A stretch of 64,000 bases of DNA from Novosphingobium kunmingense (GTDB lineage: Bacteria; Pseudomonadota; Alphaproteobacteria; Sphingomonadales; Sphingomonadaceae). Below, in pieces: positions 48,679 to 57,567 of this stretch. Position 1 is the first letter of the stretch, and the number at the start of each line of letters is the position of its first letter. The stretch spans positions 124,001 to 188,000 of the forward strand of contig NZ_PHUF01000005.1 of assembly GCF_002813245.1 (NCBI RefSeq), read 5' to 3'. A program made the translations under genes and the position numbers. The notes beneath the pieces were generated by a model. That model worked only from the letters and a program-made list of their open reading frames with translations. It ran no database searches and was not told where the DNA came from.

Positions 48679-51421
48679 CATCATCCCCCATGTCCTCGTC
48701 CGCATCATCGTCTCCGAAGAGTTCACGGAGCTTGGTTGTGTTCAGGATATACTCGACCTTTTGATCCGGCCTCGACGAGACGGGGAAGCTGATGCCCCAC
48801 CCGACAACTGGCCCATCAGGCAGTTTCGACCGATCCTGCTCCTCAACGTCGCCATCCTTGATCCTGATGTTGTAGAGCAACAGCAGCGGGCGCTGGCGAC
48901 GGGCACGGTACACCCGATCCGGATAATTGAGTTTCGCGCCGGGAAGCGCGTTGTTTTCCGCCCGGTAGTCGGCTTCCGCCAGCTCGATCATCTCCGGCGC
49001 AAGTCCGGCCTTTTCATACCCGCGCGAGGCCACGCGAGCGCTGGGGCCGCTGACCGAGAGGATGTTCCTGGACAGATCATCCGCTCCAATCGACCGGTGG
49101 ATCGGCACGAGGCTCCAGCCACAGACGTCCTCGACCGGCTTCTCCCTCGTGGGATTGAGCGAGACCACCAGGACATCCCATTTCCCGAGCTCGTCATCGA
49201 GCCTGTCGCGAATGTAGCGCCGGATCGGATCAACCGCGCTCAGCGGCGAATCCGGATGATTCTCGAAATCACGCAGGAAATCGTCGACGATCCCGAAGGG
49301 GACCTGCCGCAGCAGCTTGCCACCTGCCACCGGCTCGGCGGTGGCCTCGCCGAAGCCCGCCGTTTCAAGCGCCGCCATCAGGCGGTTCCGCGCCTTGCGG
49401 TTGTGATCAATCGAGCCAAGTCCGAGCCGGGTGGTTTCGACGAAGCTGTTCGACAGGCCCACCATTACATGTTTGACGCCCGAGCCCATCTTGTTGCGGG
49501 CGGTCACCATGAGGGCGCTCGGGTGACTGCGAACGGCCAGCCCGAACTGCATGGGTGTCGCGTTGACCCGCTCCATCCGCTTGAGCTCGCGCTGCAGTTC
49601 CTCGGTCGCGTCGGCAATATGCGCGTACCAAGAGGCGGCCTCTTCCGGCATCCAGACCCGGCACAGGTCCTCGTAGCCCTCGCGATAGCCGAACCACCGC
49701 CCCATCTGCATCAGGGTGTCGTACATGAGTGAATTGCGAAGGAAGTAGGACACCGTGAGCCCCTCAAGGGTAAGCCCACGGGACAGGGAGAACCCGCCGA
49801 CTGCGATGACCGTCAGGCCATTCTGGCCGCCGGCGTCGTAGTCGAGACTGTTGGGGGAGTCCTTGTTGACCGAGATAACTGTTGCCGAGGCGACCACGGG
49901 AAGAAGAGCGCTCCGGACAGCTTGCCAGTCGGAATACGCTTCGGAGTATTCATCCTCCCAGCAACGGCGCAATTCCGCGATGACCGGATTGCTATCCGCA
50001 TCAGTCTTCGCCCCATCGACCCTGAGAGCGTCCTCGATCGTCCTGAGGTGCTCGTGAAGCCGGTTGCGAAGCAGGTTCTGGATCCCAGTGAACCTTGAGG
50101 CGTTCACCAGCATCGATGCGTGCTGGTTGCCCTGCCCCCGGAGATTGCGGATCGTTCTGGCCACAAGAAAAGCCCGCAGGGCGTCGATCATGCTGGCCGG
50201 CAGCTCGGTGACATCATGGTTTATGCGGTGCTTGACCGGGAGCAGGTCCCCGTTGTCGGAGATGTATCGCAGATGCGGCGGTCTGGTGTCCGCGTCCTCG
50301 GTCACACCCTCGAGAAAGACCTTCCTCGCGCCAAAATAATTGCTGGGCGCGTCGAGCCCGATGATGAAGTGCCGGGGGAACAGATCCTCCTTGTAAACAT
50401 CGTCTTCCGTGTCCGGATCGATGAAGATGTTCGCAAAGGGGGTGGCGGTGTAGCCAACGTAACAGCTGCGGCGGAAAAGGCCGAGCAGGTCGCGGATCTG
50501 ACCGTTGATCCTCGAAACCTCCTCGCGGCCATACTTGATGTTGATCGACGCGTTGTCCGCCTCGTCGTCGATCAGCAGCATCGGCTGATCGACCATCTCC
50601 GAATAGCGCCCGGTGCTGTGCTCCCGGAGCCAGTCGACCAGGTTCGCGAGTGTCCGGGAATTCTTCTTGATCACCAGCACCACAGGGACCGCGTAGGAAG
50701 CGATCTGGCTGGTATTGGTGGTCGCGGTGGCCTTGTTGAAGTCCTTCAGCGTGGTGGTCAGGCTGACTGGCGCGCGACGGTCATCAAAGGTCCCGACACC
50801 AATAACCTTGGGTTTGTCGCGGGTATCGCGCTTCTCCAGCCGGCCGGTGTCCCGCCCGACGAATCCCTCGTCGATGCGTGCCTGTGTCTGGTTGCGCAGG
50901 TTGTTGTGAATGCCGGCGATCACCACGATCAGCCGGTAGCCAGCGTCTGCCGCCTTGCAGACGAGGCCCGTGTAATTGGCGGTCTTGCCGCTCTGGACGT
51001 GACCGACCACCATGCCCTTGCGGTCCCACGGATTTGTATCGTGGGGGTTGCCCATGTGGTCCAGAATTCGGTCCGTCACCTCGTCGGTCGAGGTGATCAC
51101 GTCCCTCGGCAGCCGCTTCTTCTGGAGAAGCTGCCGGTAGCGGTTCCAGTAATATGGATCAATTCTGCCGGCGGCCTTGGCATCGTTGAGCCATGGAACG
51201 AATTCACTGTCGCTTACCACGGCACCCACGCCCATGCTGATGCCGACGCGCTCCTCGATCTGGCGCGCCAGCAGCTCGGCCTGCTCGTCTGTCACGTCCG
51301 CGAACATCGGCGAGATACGCATTGACGCGATCGTCTCGCGGATACTGTCCTCGGTGGGGCGATCCTGTCCGGCGACAAGCTGGGACACGACTCCATCGAG
51401 TTTGGTCAGGGCATCAGACAT
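48671..51421 (-). CDS. Z1 domain ATPase
   Basis: A 916-residue Z1-superfamily protein related to superfamily II helicases. It has a Walker A VVGHVQSGKTANY (residues 140-147 for GHVQSGKT), a DDEAD box (MLLIDDEADNASIN, about residue 283), and helicase-like motifs later, such as GGFSLSRGLTLEGLTVSYF and QMGRWFGYREGYEDL. Z1 proteins occur with MORC-type ATPases in restriction-like operons. The C terminus (about 750-916) is unassigned and ends in an acidic tail. It overlaps the MORC stop by 8 bp (ATGTCTGA). Confidence 0.94.
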   Translation of the reverse strand: MSDALTKLDGVVSQLVAGQDRPTEDSIRETIASMRISPMFADVTDEQAELLARQIEERVGISMGVGAVVSDSEFVPWLNDAKAAGRIDPYYWNRYRQLLQKKRLPRDVITSTDEVTDRILDHMGNPHDTNPWDRKGMVVGHVQSGKTANYTGLVCKAADAGYRLIVVIAGIHNNLRNQTQARIDEGFVGRDTGRLEKRDTRDKPKVIGVGTFDDRRAPVSLTTTLKDFNKATATTNTSQIASYAVPVVLVIKKNSRTLANLVDWLREHSTGRYSEMVDQPMLLIDDEADNASINIKYGREEVSRINGQIRDLLGLFRRSCYVGYTATPFANIFIDPDTEDDVYKEDLFPRHFIIGLDAPSNYFGARKVFLEGVTEDADTRPPHLRYISDNGDLLPVKHRINHDVTELPASMIDALRAFLVARTIRNLRGQGNQHASMLVNASRFTGIQNLLRNRLHEHLRTIEDALRVDGAKTDADSNPVIAELRRCWEDEYSEAYSDWQAVRSALLPVVASATVISVNKDSPNSLDYDAGGQNGLTVIAVGGFSLSRGLTLEGLTVSYFLRNSLMYDTLMQMGRWFGYREGYEDLCRVWMPEEAASWYAHIADATEELQRELKRMERVNATPMQFGLAVRSHPSALMVTARNKMGSGVKHVMVGLSNSFVETTRLGLGSIDHNRKARNRLMAALETAGFGEATAEPVAGGKLLRQVPFGIVDDFLRDFENHPDSPLSAVDPIRRYIRDRLDDELGKWDVLVVSLNPTREKPVEDVCGWSLVPIHRSIGADDLSRNILSVSGPSARVASRGYEKAGLAPEMIELAEADYRAENNALPGAKLNYPDRVYRARRQRPLLLLYNIRIKDGDVEEQDRSKLPDGPVVGWGISFPVSSRPDQKVEYILNTTKLRELFGDDDADEDMGDDDA

Positions 51422-52928
51422 CGGGCACTTCCTTGCTAATTACTTCCTCAATTATCGGACGGGCGGAACTCCACGCCGACTGGAACGGATCGACCTGCTT
51501 CAGGATGTCCAGGATGCGGTCCGTATCGGTTCCCTGAGCCAGCAGGCGGGGCACCATGGCCTCCGCCATCTGCCGCAAGGCTTCCACATCGGCCTCGTCA
51601 GCCACGAGCTCCTCCGCGCTGCCCGCGAAATCCGAGTGTAGCGACGCTATGGGAACGGAGGAGCCGATAAGTCCGATGATGTTGGCGAAGTCAGACTGCA
51701 GATCGACCGTTAGCCGGGCCGAGAAATCCGCGAAAACCGGATGGGCAGGGTCGGGGCGGTAGACGATGGCGCCGTCCTTCTGAATTCTTTGCCAGATCGG
51801 CATGTAGTCGTTGTCGACCAGCCGTTGCCCGCGCCGCTGATATGTCCGCTTCGAGGTCTGGGTGAGGCGCTCCACGAGAAGGCGCATGCGCTCCCTTACC
51901 GCCGGAGGCAGCTGGGCCGAGGCCTTTTTGACGTCGATCTTCCAGTCGGCGTCCATGGTATTCGGGATATCGACCCTGATGCGGCACAACTTGGTCAATT
52001 CCGTCTGCCGGGCGAGGCCGAGCCAGCTGCCCGCGATAATCAGGCGGCGGCCCCGGTAAACATAGAACCCCTGCGACCGGAGATGCCCTTCGGGACCGCC
52101 CATGTCTTCCCAGTCGGCCTTCGATATCGATTTGTGGTGAGGCAGGGTGAAACACTGAAACCCGACTGTCCCGTGCTTCAGCTCCAGGCTGTCCGGTCTG
52201 TCCTTCTGATGGGTCGGGAACCTGGTCCCGAACGGATCGATTGGCTCCAGCTTGCGACCGTTGAGCCGAAGGACAAGCGGGGAACGGCCCTCGGACATGA
52301 AACGGTGAAAGACCAGCCGGATATGACGCTCGGCGCCAGCGATAACCCTGTTGATGTGCTCGGCCCGCTTGCGCTGGTCGTGGTCAAGACCTCCGGAAAG
52401 CCGGTCGAGGGCGCGCCAGATCACGAGTGTTCCATTTGTCCCCAGCTGGTCGGCCCAGGGTATGTCATCGGCGGTTTCGTGAAGTTCGATGTCCCACCGG
52501 TTAGATCTCGCGACCTCGTCCAGATCCCACGTCGCGCCGGCGAGGACCGCATTCCGGCGGCTGACAACCGTGAGACGCTTGCATTGCGAGAAGCTCGCGC
52601 TCTTGAGGCCCAGTCCGAAACGGCCGAGGTCGTGATCAGCGCGGTCAGCGAGGGGATTCCTGCTGCCCGGTCTCATCGCCTCGACCAGTTCGTCGAGGCC
52701 CATGCCCGAACCGTCGTCCAGTATTCCCAGCGCGGGCTCGGACGAGGTCGTGTCGGATAGAATCTCGATATTGGCCGCCCCGGCGGTGATCGAGTTATCG
52801 ATGATATCCGCAAGGGCCGTCTCGCAGGAATATCCAATGTCGCGCAGGCTTTGAATTAGCGAGGCGGCGTGGGGCGTCGCGTCCGCGGTCTTCCTGCCCG
52901 GAGACCCTACTTCGGTATCAGCTGCCAT
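51414..52928 (-). CDS. MORC/MutL-like GHKL ATPase
   Basis: A 504-residue GHKL ATPase of the prokaryotic MORC-like type. The N box is ALADIIDNSITAGA (Asp44, Asn45), then LDDGSGMGLDEL (71-82) and LGRFGLGLKSAS (101-112). An S5-like second half follows, with IDVKKASAQLPPAVRERM. Such ATPases clamp on DNA and are thought to couple target recognition to nuclease action. ATG at 52928 removes 20 upstream codons with no similarity. It is first in the operon, 184 bp from the operator at 53112. Confidence 0.92.
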   Translation of the reverse strand: MAADTEVGSPGRKTADATPHAASLIQSLRDIGYSCETALADIIDNSITAGAANIEILSDTTSSEPALGILDDGSGMGLDELVEAMRPGSRNPLADRADHDLGRFGLGLKSASFSQCKRLTVVSRRNAVLAGATWDLDEVARSNRWDIELHETADDIPWADQLGTNGTLVIWRALDRLSGGLDHDQRKRAEHINRVIAGAERHIRLVFHRFMSEGRSPLVLRLNGRKLEPIDPFGTRFPTHQKDRPDSLELKHGTVGFQCFTLPHHKSISKADWEDMGGPEGHLRSQGFYVYRGRRLIIAGSWLGLARQTELTKLCRIRVDIPNTMDADWKIDVKKASAQLPPAVRERMRLLVERLTQTSKRTYQRRGQRLVDNDYMPIWQRIQKDGAIVYRPDPAHPVFADFSARLTVDLQSDFANIIGLIGSSVPIASLHSDFAGSAEELVADEADVEALRQMAEAMVPRLLAQGTDTDRILDILKQVDPFQSAWSSARPIIEEVISKEVPDV

Positions 52929-53111
52929 GATCTGACGAATTCCCCCCGTTTCCTGCCACTTAATGACGCCCGCTAATCTTGCGATCAATAATTACGGATT
53001 TGCAAAGACATAAATTCGCCTGCCATTACGTTAAGACACCACAGTCGAGACAAACAATAACCATCGATTCGCCTTCCGGTTTGGTGCGATCCGGTTATCT
53101 TGACGAACGAA

Positions 53112-53130
53112 GATGACAAAAACTGTCACC
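53112..53130 (-). promoter_or_regulatory. Operator-like palindrome ahead of the MORC-Z1 operon
   Basis: On the minus strand it reads GGTGACAGTTTTTGTCATC, a TGACA-5-TGTCA palindrome. The first 16 bases are identical to the site at 54212-54230, spacer included. It lies in the only promoter-sized gap before the MORC gene and just beyond the WYL gene end, so the WYL protein is the natural candidate to bind it. Confidence 0.7.
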
Positions 53131-53208
53131 CCGAGAGAATTCCGCGTGCCCCTTGGGCATGGAAGGGGGGCCCGGTGCCGGTATGGGATCTGGATGCTCA
53201 CTGGCTAC

Positions 53209-54201
53209 CTACGGTAGCGCTGGAAAATCGTCCCGCCTGAACGGGTGCACCATTGAAGCAAGCTCCGGAGGGGCGATAACCTCGACCGAATCGCCCCACG
53301 CATAGAGGTGCCAGCACATCTCCAGGCGCCCGGACGCCTGGAACCGGACCTCCAGAGAACCATCATCAAGCCACTCCACGCGCTGATCTGGATGGAACAG
53401 GTAGCGGGCCGCCCGGTCCGCCGCGGCGGGAGCGAACTTCCAGACCACCTCGCCGAACTCGGCATCGTCATGGTACGAGCCGAAAGCCCGCGTGGCGTAG
53501 CTGCGCAGCTCAAAGCCTTCGGGATAGGTGAAGCTTTCATCTTCCACGGTTGCCTCGAGAATATCCTCGACCCGGAAATGGCGGAAGCGGCCGTCCTTCT
53601 TCGCCACATCCCGGCCAACGAGATACCTCCGCGCGCCGAGGAGAAGGCCCAGTGGCTCGATCGTCCGCCGCGCCGGCTCACTGTCCGCACGGCCTAGATA
53701 GCGGATTTTCAAGCGGCATGGTCCTTTTAGCGCCTCGGAAATCGCCGCGTCGACATCCGGGTTCTGATTGGGCTGAGGACCGGGACGCGCCGCGAAACCC
53801 ATGGCTTCGAGAAGGGCCTCCTCGTCAGCGGCAAGGCGCGTGGCCCGGTCGCCAGGGATGAGCGCGCGCACCTTCCGTTCAAGCGAACGCAATCGCTCGG
53901 CCTCGCTTGTCAGGCCGGCCCGTTCAAGCTCGGTCTCCGCCGCGCCCAACGCCACCAACTCATCGGCAGAGGGCGATAGCAGCGGCGCGATCGCCCGAGC
54001 GGGCAGCCGCCAATAGTGACGCCCATCATCCCCGATGAACCGCTCGGTCGCGGGAAAAGCCTCCTCCAGCGCCGAAAGCATGCGCTGCGCGGTACGACGC
54101 ACCCCCCCGAACTCCTCCTCGACCTCGCCAATCGTCACGCCCTGACGGGAGGTCGCCATCATCGCGAGCCGGATCAGGTCGACCGCTTTGCCAAAAGACA
54201 T
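53209..54201 (-). CDS. WYL-domain transcriptional regulator
   Basis: A 330-residue regulator. Residues 1-65 form a winged helix (GVTIGEVEEEFGGVRRTAQR), about 150-225 a WYL domain with IRYLGRADSEPARRTIEPLG and GARRYLVGRD (the WYL triplet reads RYL), and the C terminus a WCX extension (LEMCWHLYAWGDSVEVIAPP). This is the build of the BrxR/CapW repressors that control defence operons and sense infection. ATG at 54201 has GGAGG upstream. Paired palindromes at 53112 and 54212 flank the gene. Confidence 0.93.
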   Translation of the reverse strand: MSFGKAVDLIRLAMMATSRQGVTIGEVEEEFGGVRRTAQRMLSALEEAFPATERFIGDDGRHYWRLPARAIAPLLSPSADELVALGAAETELERAGLTSEAERLRSLERKVRALIPGDRATRLAADEEALLEAMGFAARPGPQPNQNPDVDAAISEALKGPCRLKIRYLGRADSEPARRTIEPLGLLLGARRYLVGRDVAKKDGRFRHFRVEDILEATVEDESFTYPEGFELRSYATRAFGSYHDDAEFGEVVWKFAPAAADRAARYLFHPDQRVEWLDDGSLEVRFQASGRLEMCWHLYAWGDSVEVIAPPELASMVHPFRRDDFPALP

Positions 54202-54211
54202 TCTTCCTCCC

Positions 54212-54230
54212 GGTGACAGTTTTTGTCGCC
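54212..54230 (+). promoter_or_regulatory. Operator-like palindrome between the WYL gene and the DUF4258 gene
   Basis: Reads GGTGACAGTTTTTGTCGCC on the plus strand. It is 10 bp upstream of the WYL start codon, next to its ribosome site, and 45 bp upstream of the divergent DUF4258 start, so one bound protein could control both directions. It shares 17 of 19 bases with the 53112 site in opposite orientation. A looser look-alike (TGACATTTTTGACC at 54540) occurs before the OLD gene. Confidence 0.7.
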
Positions 54231-54275
54231 CCCAATCCCTACAAATCAATCATTGGCAATCAAGGGGATGATTCG

Positions 54276-54542
54276 ATGCTTACGCACCACGCCGAGGTCC
54301 GCATGCAGCAGCGCGGAATCCCCATGACGGCTGTCGATGCGCTGCTGTCATTCGGCCACCAGCGCCGTCATCGGGGCGCGGATGTCTATTTTCTCGACAA
54401 GAGGGCCCGGACGCGTCTCGTGAACGAGCTGGGAAGAACCCGTTATCGCAAGCTCGAGAAGGCACTCGATAGCTACCTCGTTGTCAGCGACGATGGCGAC
54501 GTAATCACCGCCGCCCATCGGCATCGCCGGCTGCGGTTCTGA
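54276..54542 (+). CDS. DUF4258-like small protein
   Basis: An 88-residue basic protein. LTHHAEVRMQQRGIPMTAVD followed by LLSFGHQRRHRGADVYFLDK is the DUF4258 pattern, which resembles small RNase-type toxins but has no assigned role here. ATG at 54276 follows GGGG; upstream codons in the frame cross the operator and are unlikely to be translated. It is the first gene right of the WYL gene, followed 89 bp later by the OLD ATPase. Confidence 0.75.
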   Translation: MLTHHAEVRMQQRGIPMTAVDALLSFGHQRRHRGADVYFLDKRARTRLVNELGRTRYRKLEKALDSYLVVSDDGDVITAAHRHRRLRF

Positions 54543-54631
54543 CATTTTTGACCGCATCCTCCGAATGATGCGCCGATACCCCCGTTGCATGGTTCGCTTA
54601 CGTCCTCCACATTAAGCGAGGGGGGAAACCA

Positions 54632-56446
54632 ATGATCAGTGAAATTTCAATCCGGAATTTTCGTTCAATCGCGAGCGCCGACATCGAGGGAAACTGGATA
54701 ACGACACTCGTAGGTGCGAATGATGCGGGCAAGTCGAATGTTCTGCGTGCTCTGAATCTCTTCTTCAATGGCGAAACCAATCCTGGAGAGGCTTTCGAGT
54801 TCGTACGCGATTATAACCAGTTCGCGCCTTTGCGTGCTCGCAAAGCGCCCCAGATCGAGATTGCGATCAAGTTCGACCTACCCGAGGGGTATCAGCGGGA
54901 GGGGCAGCCTTCACAGATCGTCTGGAAGAAGGTCTGGCGGCGTGAGGGAGAAGTGCGAGGCCTAGAGAAGCGCTCGTTCTCGGATGGACAGCCGTTCCCA
55001 GCCCGGAGCAAGATCCCCGCTCTGCTCGACCGTATCAGGTTCACGCACATCCCAGCCATCAAAGACAAGGCCTTCTTCGCCGATCTCCAGGGACGGCTGT
55101 ACGATGTCCTCTCGTCCGTCGCCGAGAAGCCACTCAAGGACTCGGCCGGGGCGTTCCAGACCCAGCTTGGCGAACAGCTGCAGGGCCTGTTGGAAACTCT
55201 GCGAGCAGCCTTCGGCACCGAGGCCACTATGCGGCTACCAGAGAACCTTCGTGAGATATTCGAAAGCCTTGAAATCAACTCCGGGGAGATTCCGCTCTCG
55301 CGACGCGGGGATGGAATCAAGATCCGCCACATCCCGATGATGCTGAGGTTCATCGCGCAGAAGCAGGACGATCTCTTCACTAGGGGTGGCGTCCGCTACA
55401 CCCACATCTGGGGCTTCGAGGAGCCTGAAAACAATGTTGAGATGTCGGCCGCTTTCGCCATGGGTGACGAGTTCCTCGATCTGATCCAAGATTCGGACCG
55501 GTTCCAGCTGTTCCTGACCACCCATTCGCCCATCTTCTACCGTCTCGATCAGCGCAGGCCTGAGGCCGCCGAGTGGCTCACCTCCCATTTCGTCTCGAAG
55601 CTCGGCAGCGAGACGGTTACCACCACCCGAGCTCCGGACGAGGTGGACGAGAGCATGGGTCTCATGCCCATAGTGGCACCCTACGTCGCCGAGGCCAAGA
55701 AGCGCTATGACGAGATTGGAGCCCAGTTGGAAGCAGTTCGGGAGATCGCCGAGCAGCGCCGTCCGACCATCTTCGTCGAAGGCGATAGTGATCGTATCGT
55801 TCTTACAAGGGCTTGGCATATTTTCAGCGGAGTTGCAGATGATCGGGTGAATATTTGCTCAGGCGGAGAGGCATACGGTGGTGCTTCCGCATTGCGCAGC
55901 CGTTCGCTCGCATGGATGCTGACGGTGCGTCATCGTCCAGTAGCTGATCGAGTGAAGGCGGCCGCATTGTTCGACAACGATCCCAGCGGCAACACCGAGC
56001 GTGTGTCTCTCGGTGGTGAGATTACGAGGATGAACCTCGGCAACTGCGGCTTGAAGTCGTTTCAGCTCCCGGTACCACCCAGACTTCGACCGCTCGCACA
56101 GCAGGGGTTCAACGTGTCGGCCGATCTCGAGGCATACTACACCGACGCCATGTGGGATCGCGCGGCCGAGAGGGGCTGGCTAGAGCCCGTGACCGATCTC
56201 GCGGGCGTTCTATCGGCCAATCTGCTCAACCAGATTGCGACCGGAGGCGCCAATCCGTTCGCTGAACTTCCAAAAGGCGACGCTTTGCGCCTCCAACAGA
56301 AATTCAGTGACCATGGAAAACGGCAGGCTTCCAAGGCTATCGAGCGGATGGGGCAGGTAGAGCGCGGGCAGGAGCTCGAGAACTTCCGGCCTGTGATCGA
56401 GAAGCTGCGTGCCCATCTTTTCCCGGTCGTGGTTGCGGCCGACTAA
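54632..56446 (+). CDS. OLD-family ATPase/Toprim nuclease
   Basis: A 604-residue protein with an ABC-type ATPase domain (Walker A VGANDAGKSN, residues 27-36; Walker B IWGFEEPENN and THSPIF) interrupted by a helical arm. A C-terminal Toprim domain has the Glu in TIFVEGDSDRIVL and Asp pair in ALFDNDPSGN. OLD-family nucleases (for example P2 Old and Gabija GajA) act in phage defence. No UvrD-like GajB gene follows, so it is a stand-alone OLD rather than Gabija. The start codon is ATG 54632 after a weak GGGGG site. Confidence 0.92.
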   Translation: MISEISIRNFRSIASADIEGNWITTLVGANDAGKSNVLRALNLFFNGETNPGEAFEFVRDYNQFAPLRARKAPQIEIAIKFDLPEGYQREGQPSQIVWKKVWRREGEVRGLEKRSFSDGQPFPARSKIPALLDRIRFTHIPAIKDKAFFADLQGRLYDVLSSVAEKPLKDSAGAFQTQLGEQLQGLLETLRAAFGTEATMRLPENLREIFESLEINSGEIPLSRRGDGIKIRHIPMMLRFIAQKQDDLFTRGGVRYTHIWGFEEPENNVEMSAAFAMGDEFLDLIQDSDRFQLFLTTHSPIFYRLDQRRPEAAEWLTSHFVSKLGSETVTTTRAPDEVDESMGLMPIVAPYVAEAKKRYDEIGAQLEAVREIAEQRRPTIFVEGDSDRIVLTRAWHIFSGVADDRVNICSGGEAYGGASALRSRSLAWMLTVRHRPVADRVKAAALFDNDPSGNTERVSLGGEITRMNLGNCGLKSFQLPVPPRLRPLAQQGFNVSADLEAYYTDAMWDRAAERGWLEPVTDLAGVLSANLLNQIATGGANPFAELPKGDALRLQQKFSDHGKRQASKAIERMGQVERGQELENFRPVIEKLRAHLFPVVVAAD

Positions 56447-56554
56447 CGTGACAAGATTTCGACGAGCGACCCAGCCAAAGGAAAAGCGAAACTGCGTATC
56501 TTTGTGTTCGGGATTGTAGCCTAACCTGCTGCCGTAGACTGAAACGAGTGACAG

Positions 56555-57070
56555 ATGACGAAGCAGTTCATTGGCCCGGCAATATTCTCGCCGTGCCGGG
56601 CCTACCGATACAGGCTGGAGCGACCGGCCCCCGAAGGACGGGAAGGCCCAACCCTAGCATTCATCATGGTAAATCCGTCGACCGCTGACGAGCAAAACGA
56701 TGATCAAACGATCAGGATGGTTCGCCGATTCGGGCAACGACATGGTTACGGCAAGATTCTGATCGGCAATATATTTGCTTTTCGCTCGAGGGATATCAAG
56801 GCTCTGCAAACGGCGATTGATCCAGTCGGGCCTGACAATGACTCGCACCTCGAGCGCATCATGCAGGAAGCCGACCGTTGCTACGCGGCATGGGGAACCG
56901 AGAACAAGCTCCCGATGGAGCTGAGAGGAAGATGGCGGCAGGTCGCTGACATGGCGGAAGGACTGGAATGCGAGTTGTTTTGCCTTGACCACCTCGCTGG
57001 CGACCATCCGCGCCATCCACAAATCCTCAAGTACGCTGACCCGGACCTTGCGTGGCGACGACCTGCCTAG
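56555..57070 (+). CDS. DUF1643 domain protein
   Basis: A 171-residue DUF1643 protein (FIMVNPSTADEQNDDQTIRM; GKILIGNIFAFRSRDIKALQ; YAAWGTENKL). The family is scattered in bacteria and phages, often near restriction genes, and its activity is unknown. ATG at 56555 follows GAGTGACAG. It is 108 bp downstream of the OLD gene in the same direction. Confidence 0.9.
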   Translation: MTKQFIGPAIFSPCRAYRYRLERPAPEGREGPTLAFIMVNPSTADEQNDDQTIRMVRRFGQRHGYGKILIGNIFAFRSRDIKALQTAIDPVGPDNDSHLERIMQEADRCYAAWGTENKLPMELRGRWRQVADMAEGLECELFCLDHLAGDHPRHPQILKYADPDLAWRRPA

Positions 57071-57137
57071 CACTAGCGATCATTGCCGCGTTCGCCCGCA
57101 GCACCACATGGCGAGCAACCCTGCGTGACGGGGGATT

Positions 57138-57166
57138 CGAACCGGACTTGACATAAGACCGGTTCG
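57138..57166. repeat. Small inverted repeat upstream of the XRE gene
   Basis: CGAACCGG and CCGGTTCG flank 13 bp that include TTGACA (57149), a good -35 hexamer. No convincing -10 box is seen 16-18 bp further on. It may be a regulator site or a terminator of the DUF1643 gene. Confidence 0.35.
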
Positions 57167-57198
57167 CCTCGCGCCGGCCCTGACGTCCGGCCGGGCAC

Positions 57199-57232
57199 TG
57201 TCACTCATCGTCTGTAGATCGATCGTCTGCAG
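57199..57232 (+). promoter_or_regulatory. Repeat-rich operator candidate upstream of the XRE regulator
   Basis: Two direct repeats, ATCGTCTGTAG (57207-57217) and ATCGTCTGCAG (57222-57232), are 15 bp apart just before the XRE start. The 25 bp from 57199 (beginning TGTCACTCATCGTCTG) recur inverted at 59836-59860 with 22 of 25 matches. This fits an autoregulatory site shared with the downstream gene, or element ends. Confidence 0.55.
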
Positions 57233-57240
57233 TCGGGTTC

Positions 57241-57456
57241 GTGACCGGCGTGGATGTCCGTCTTCGCCTTGCCCGCAATCTGCGCCGTCTGCGCGAGCAG
57301 AAGGGCTGGAGCCAGGAGAAGTTCGCGTTCGAGGCGAACATCCACCGCACCTATGTTCCCGATATCGAGCGCGGCGCCCGTAATCCGACGATCGTCGTTG
57401 TCGAGAAGCTTGCCGTTCCCCTGGGGGTGACTGCCGCGGAACTGCTGGCGGAGTAG
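57241..57456 (+). CDS. XRE-family regulator (controller-protein type)
   Basis: A 71-residue helix-turn-helix protein (LARNLRRLREQKGWSQEKFA; NIHRTYVPDIERGARNPTIV). Proteins of this size and sequence are typical of restriction-modification controller (C) proteins and small XRE repressors. GTG at 57241 or at 57250 (MDVRLRLARN) could start it. It probably controls its own promoter through the repeats just upstream and perhaps the gene at 59905. Confidence 0.9.
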   Translation: MTGVDVRLRLARNLRRLREQKGWSQEKFAFEANIHRTYVPDIERGARNPTIVVVEKLAVPLGVTAAELLAE

Positions 57457-57567
57457 GACGCCCCCTTCAAGGCCGGTCCATCGAGCCCGGAACTCCCGTC
57501 CGGGGATGGCCGGGATCGCCACGACCGCGCTCCGGGGATATTAACCCGAACACCTTACGCACTGCCC

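Noticed and set aside
54632..57070. Gabija system
   Set aside because: The OLD nuclease resembles GajA, but the following gene is DUF1643, not a UvrD-like helicase.
57120..57180. tRNA-like piece (GGGGATTCGAACC) upstream of the XRE gene
   Set aside because: It looks like the reverse of a T-arm, but no acceptor, D or anticodon arm can be built around it.
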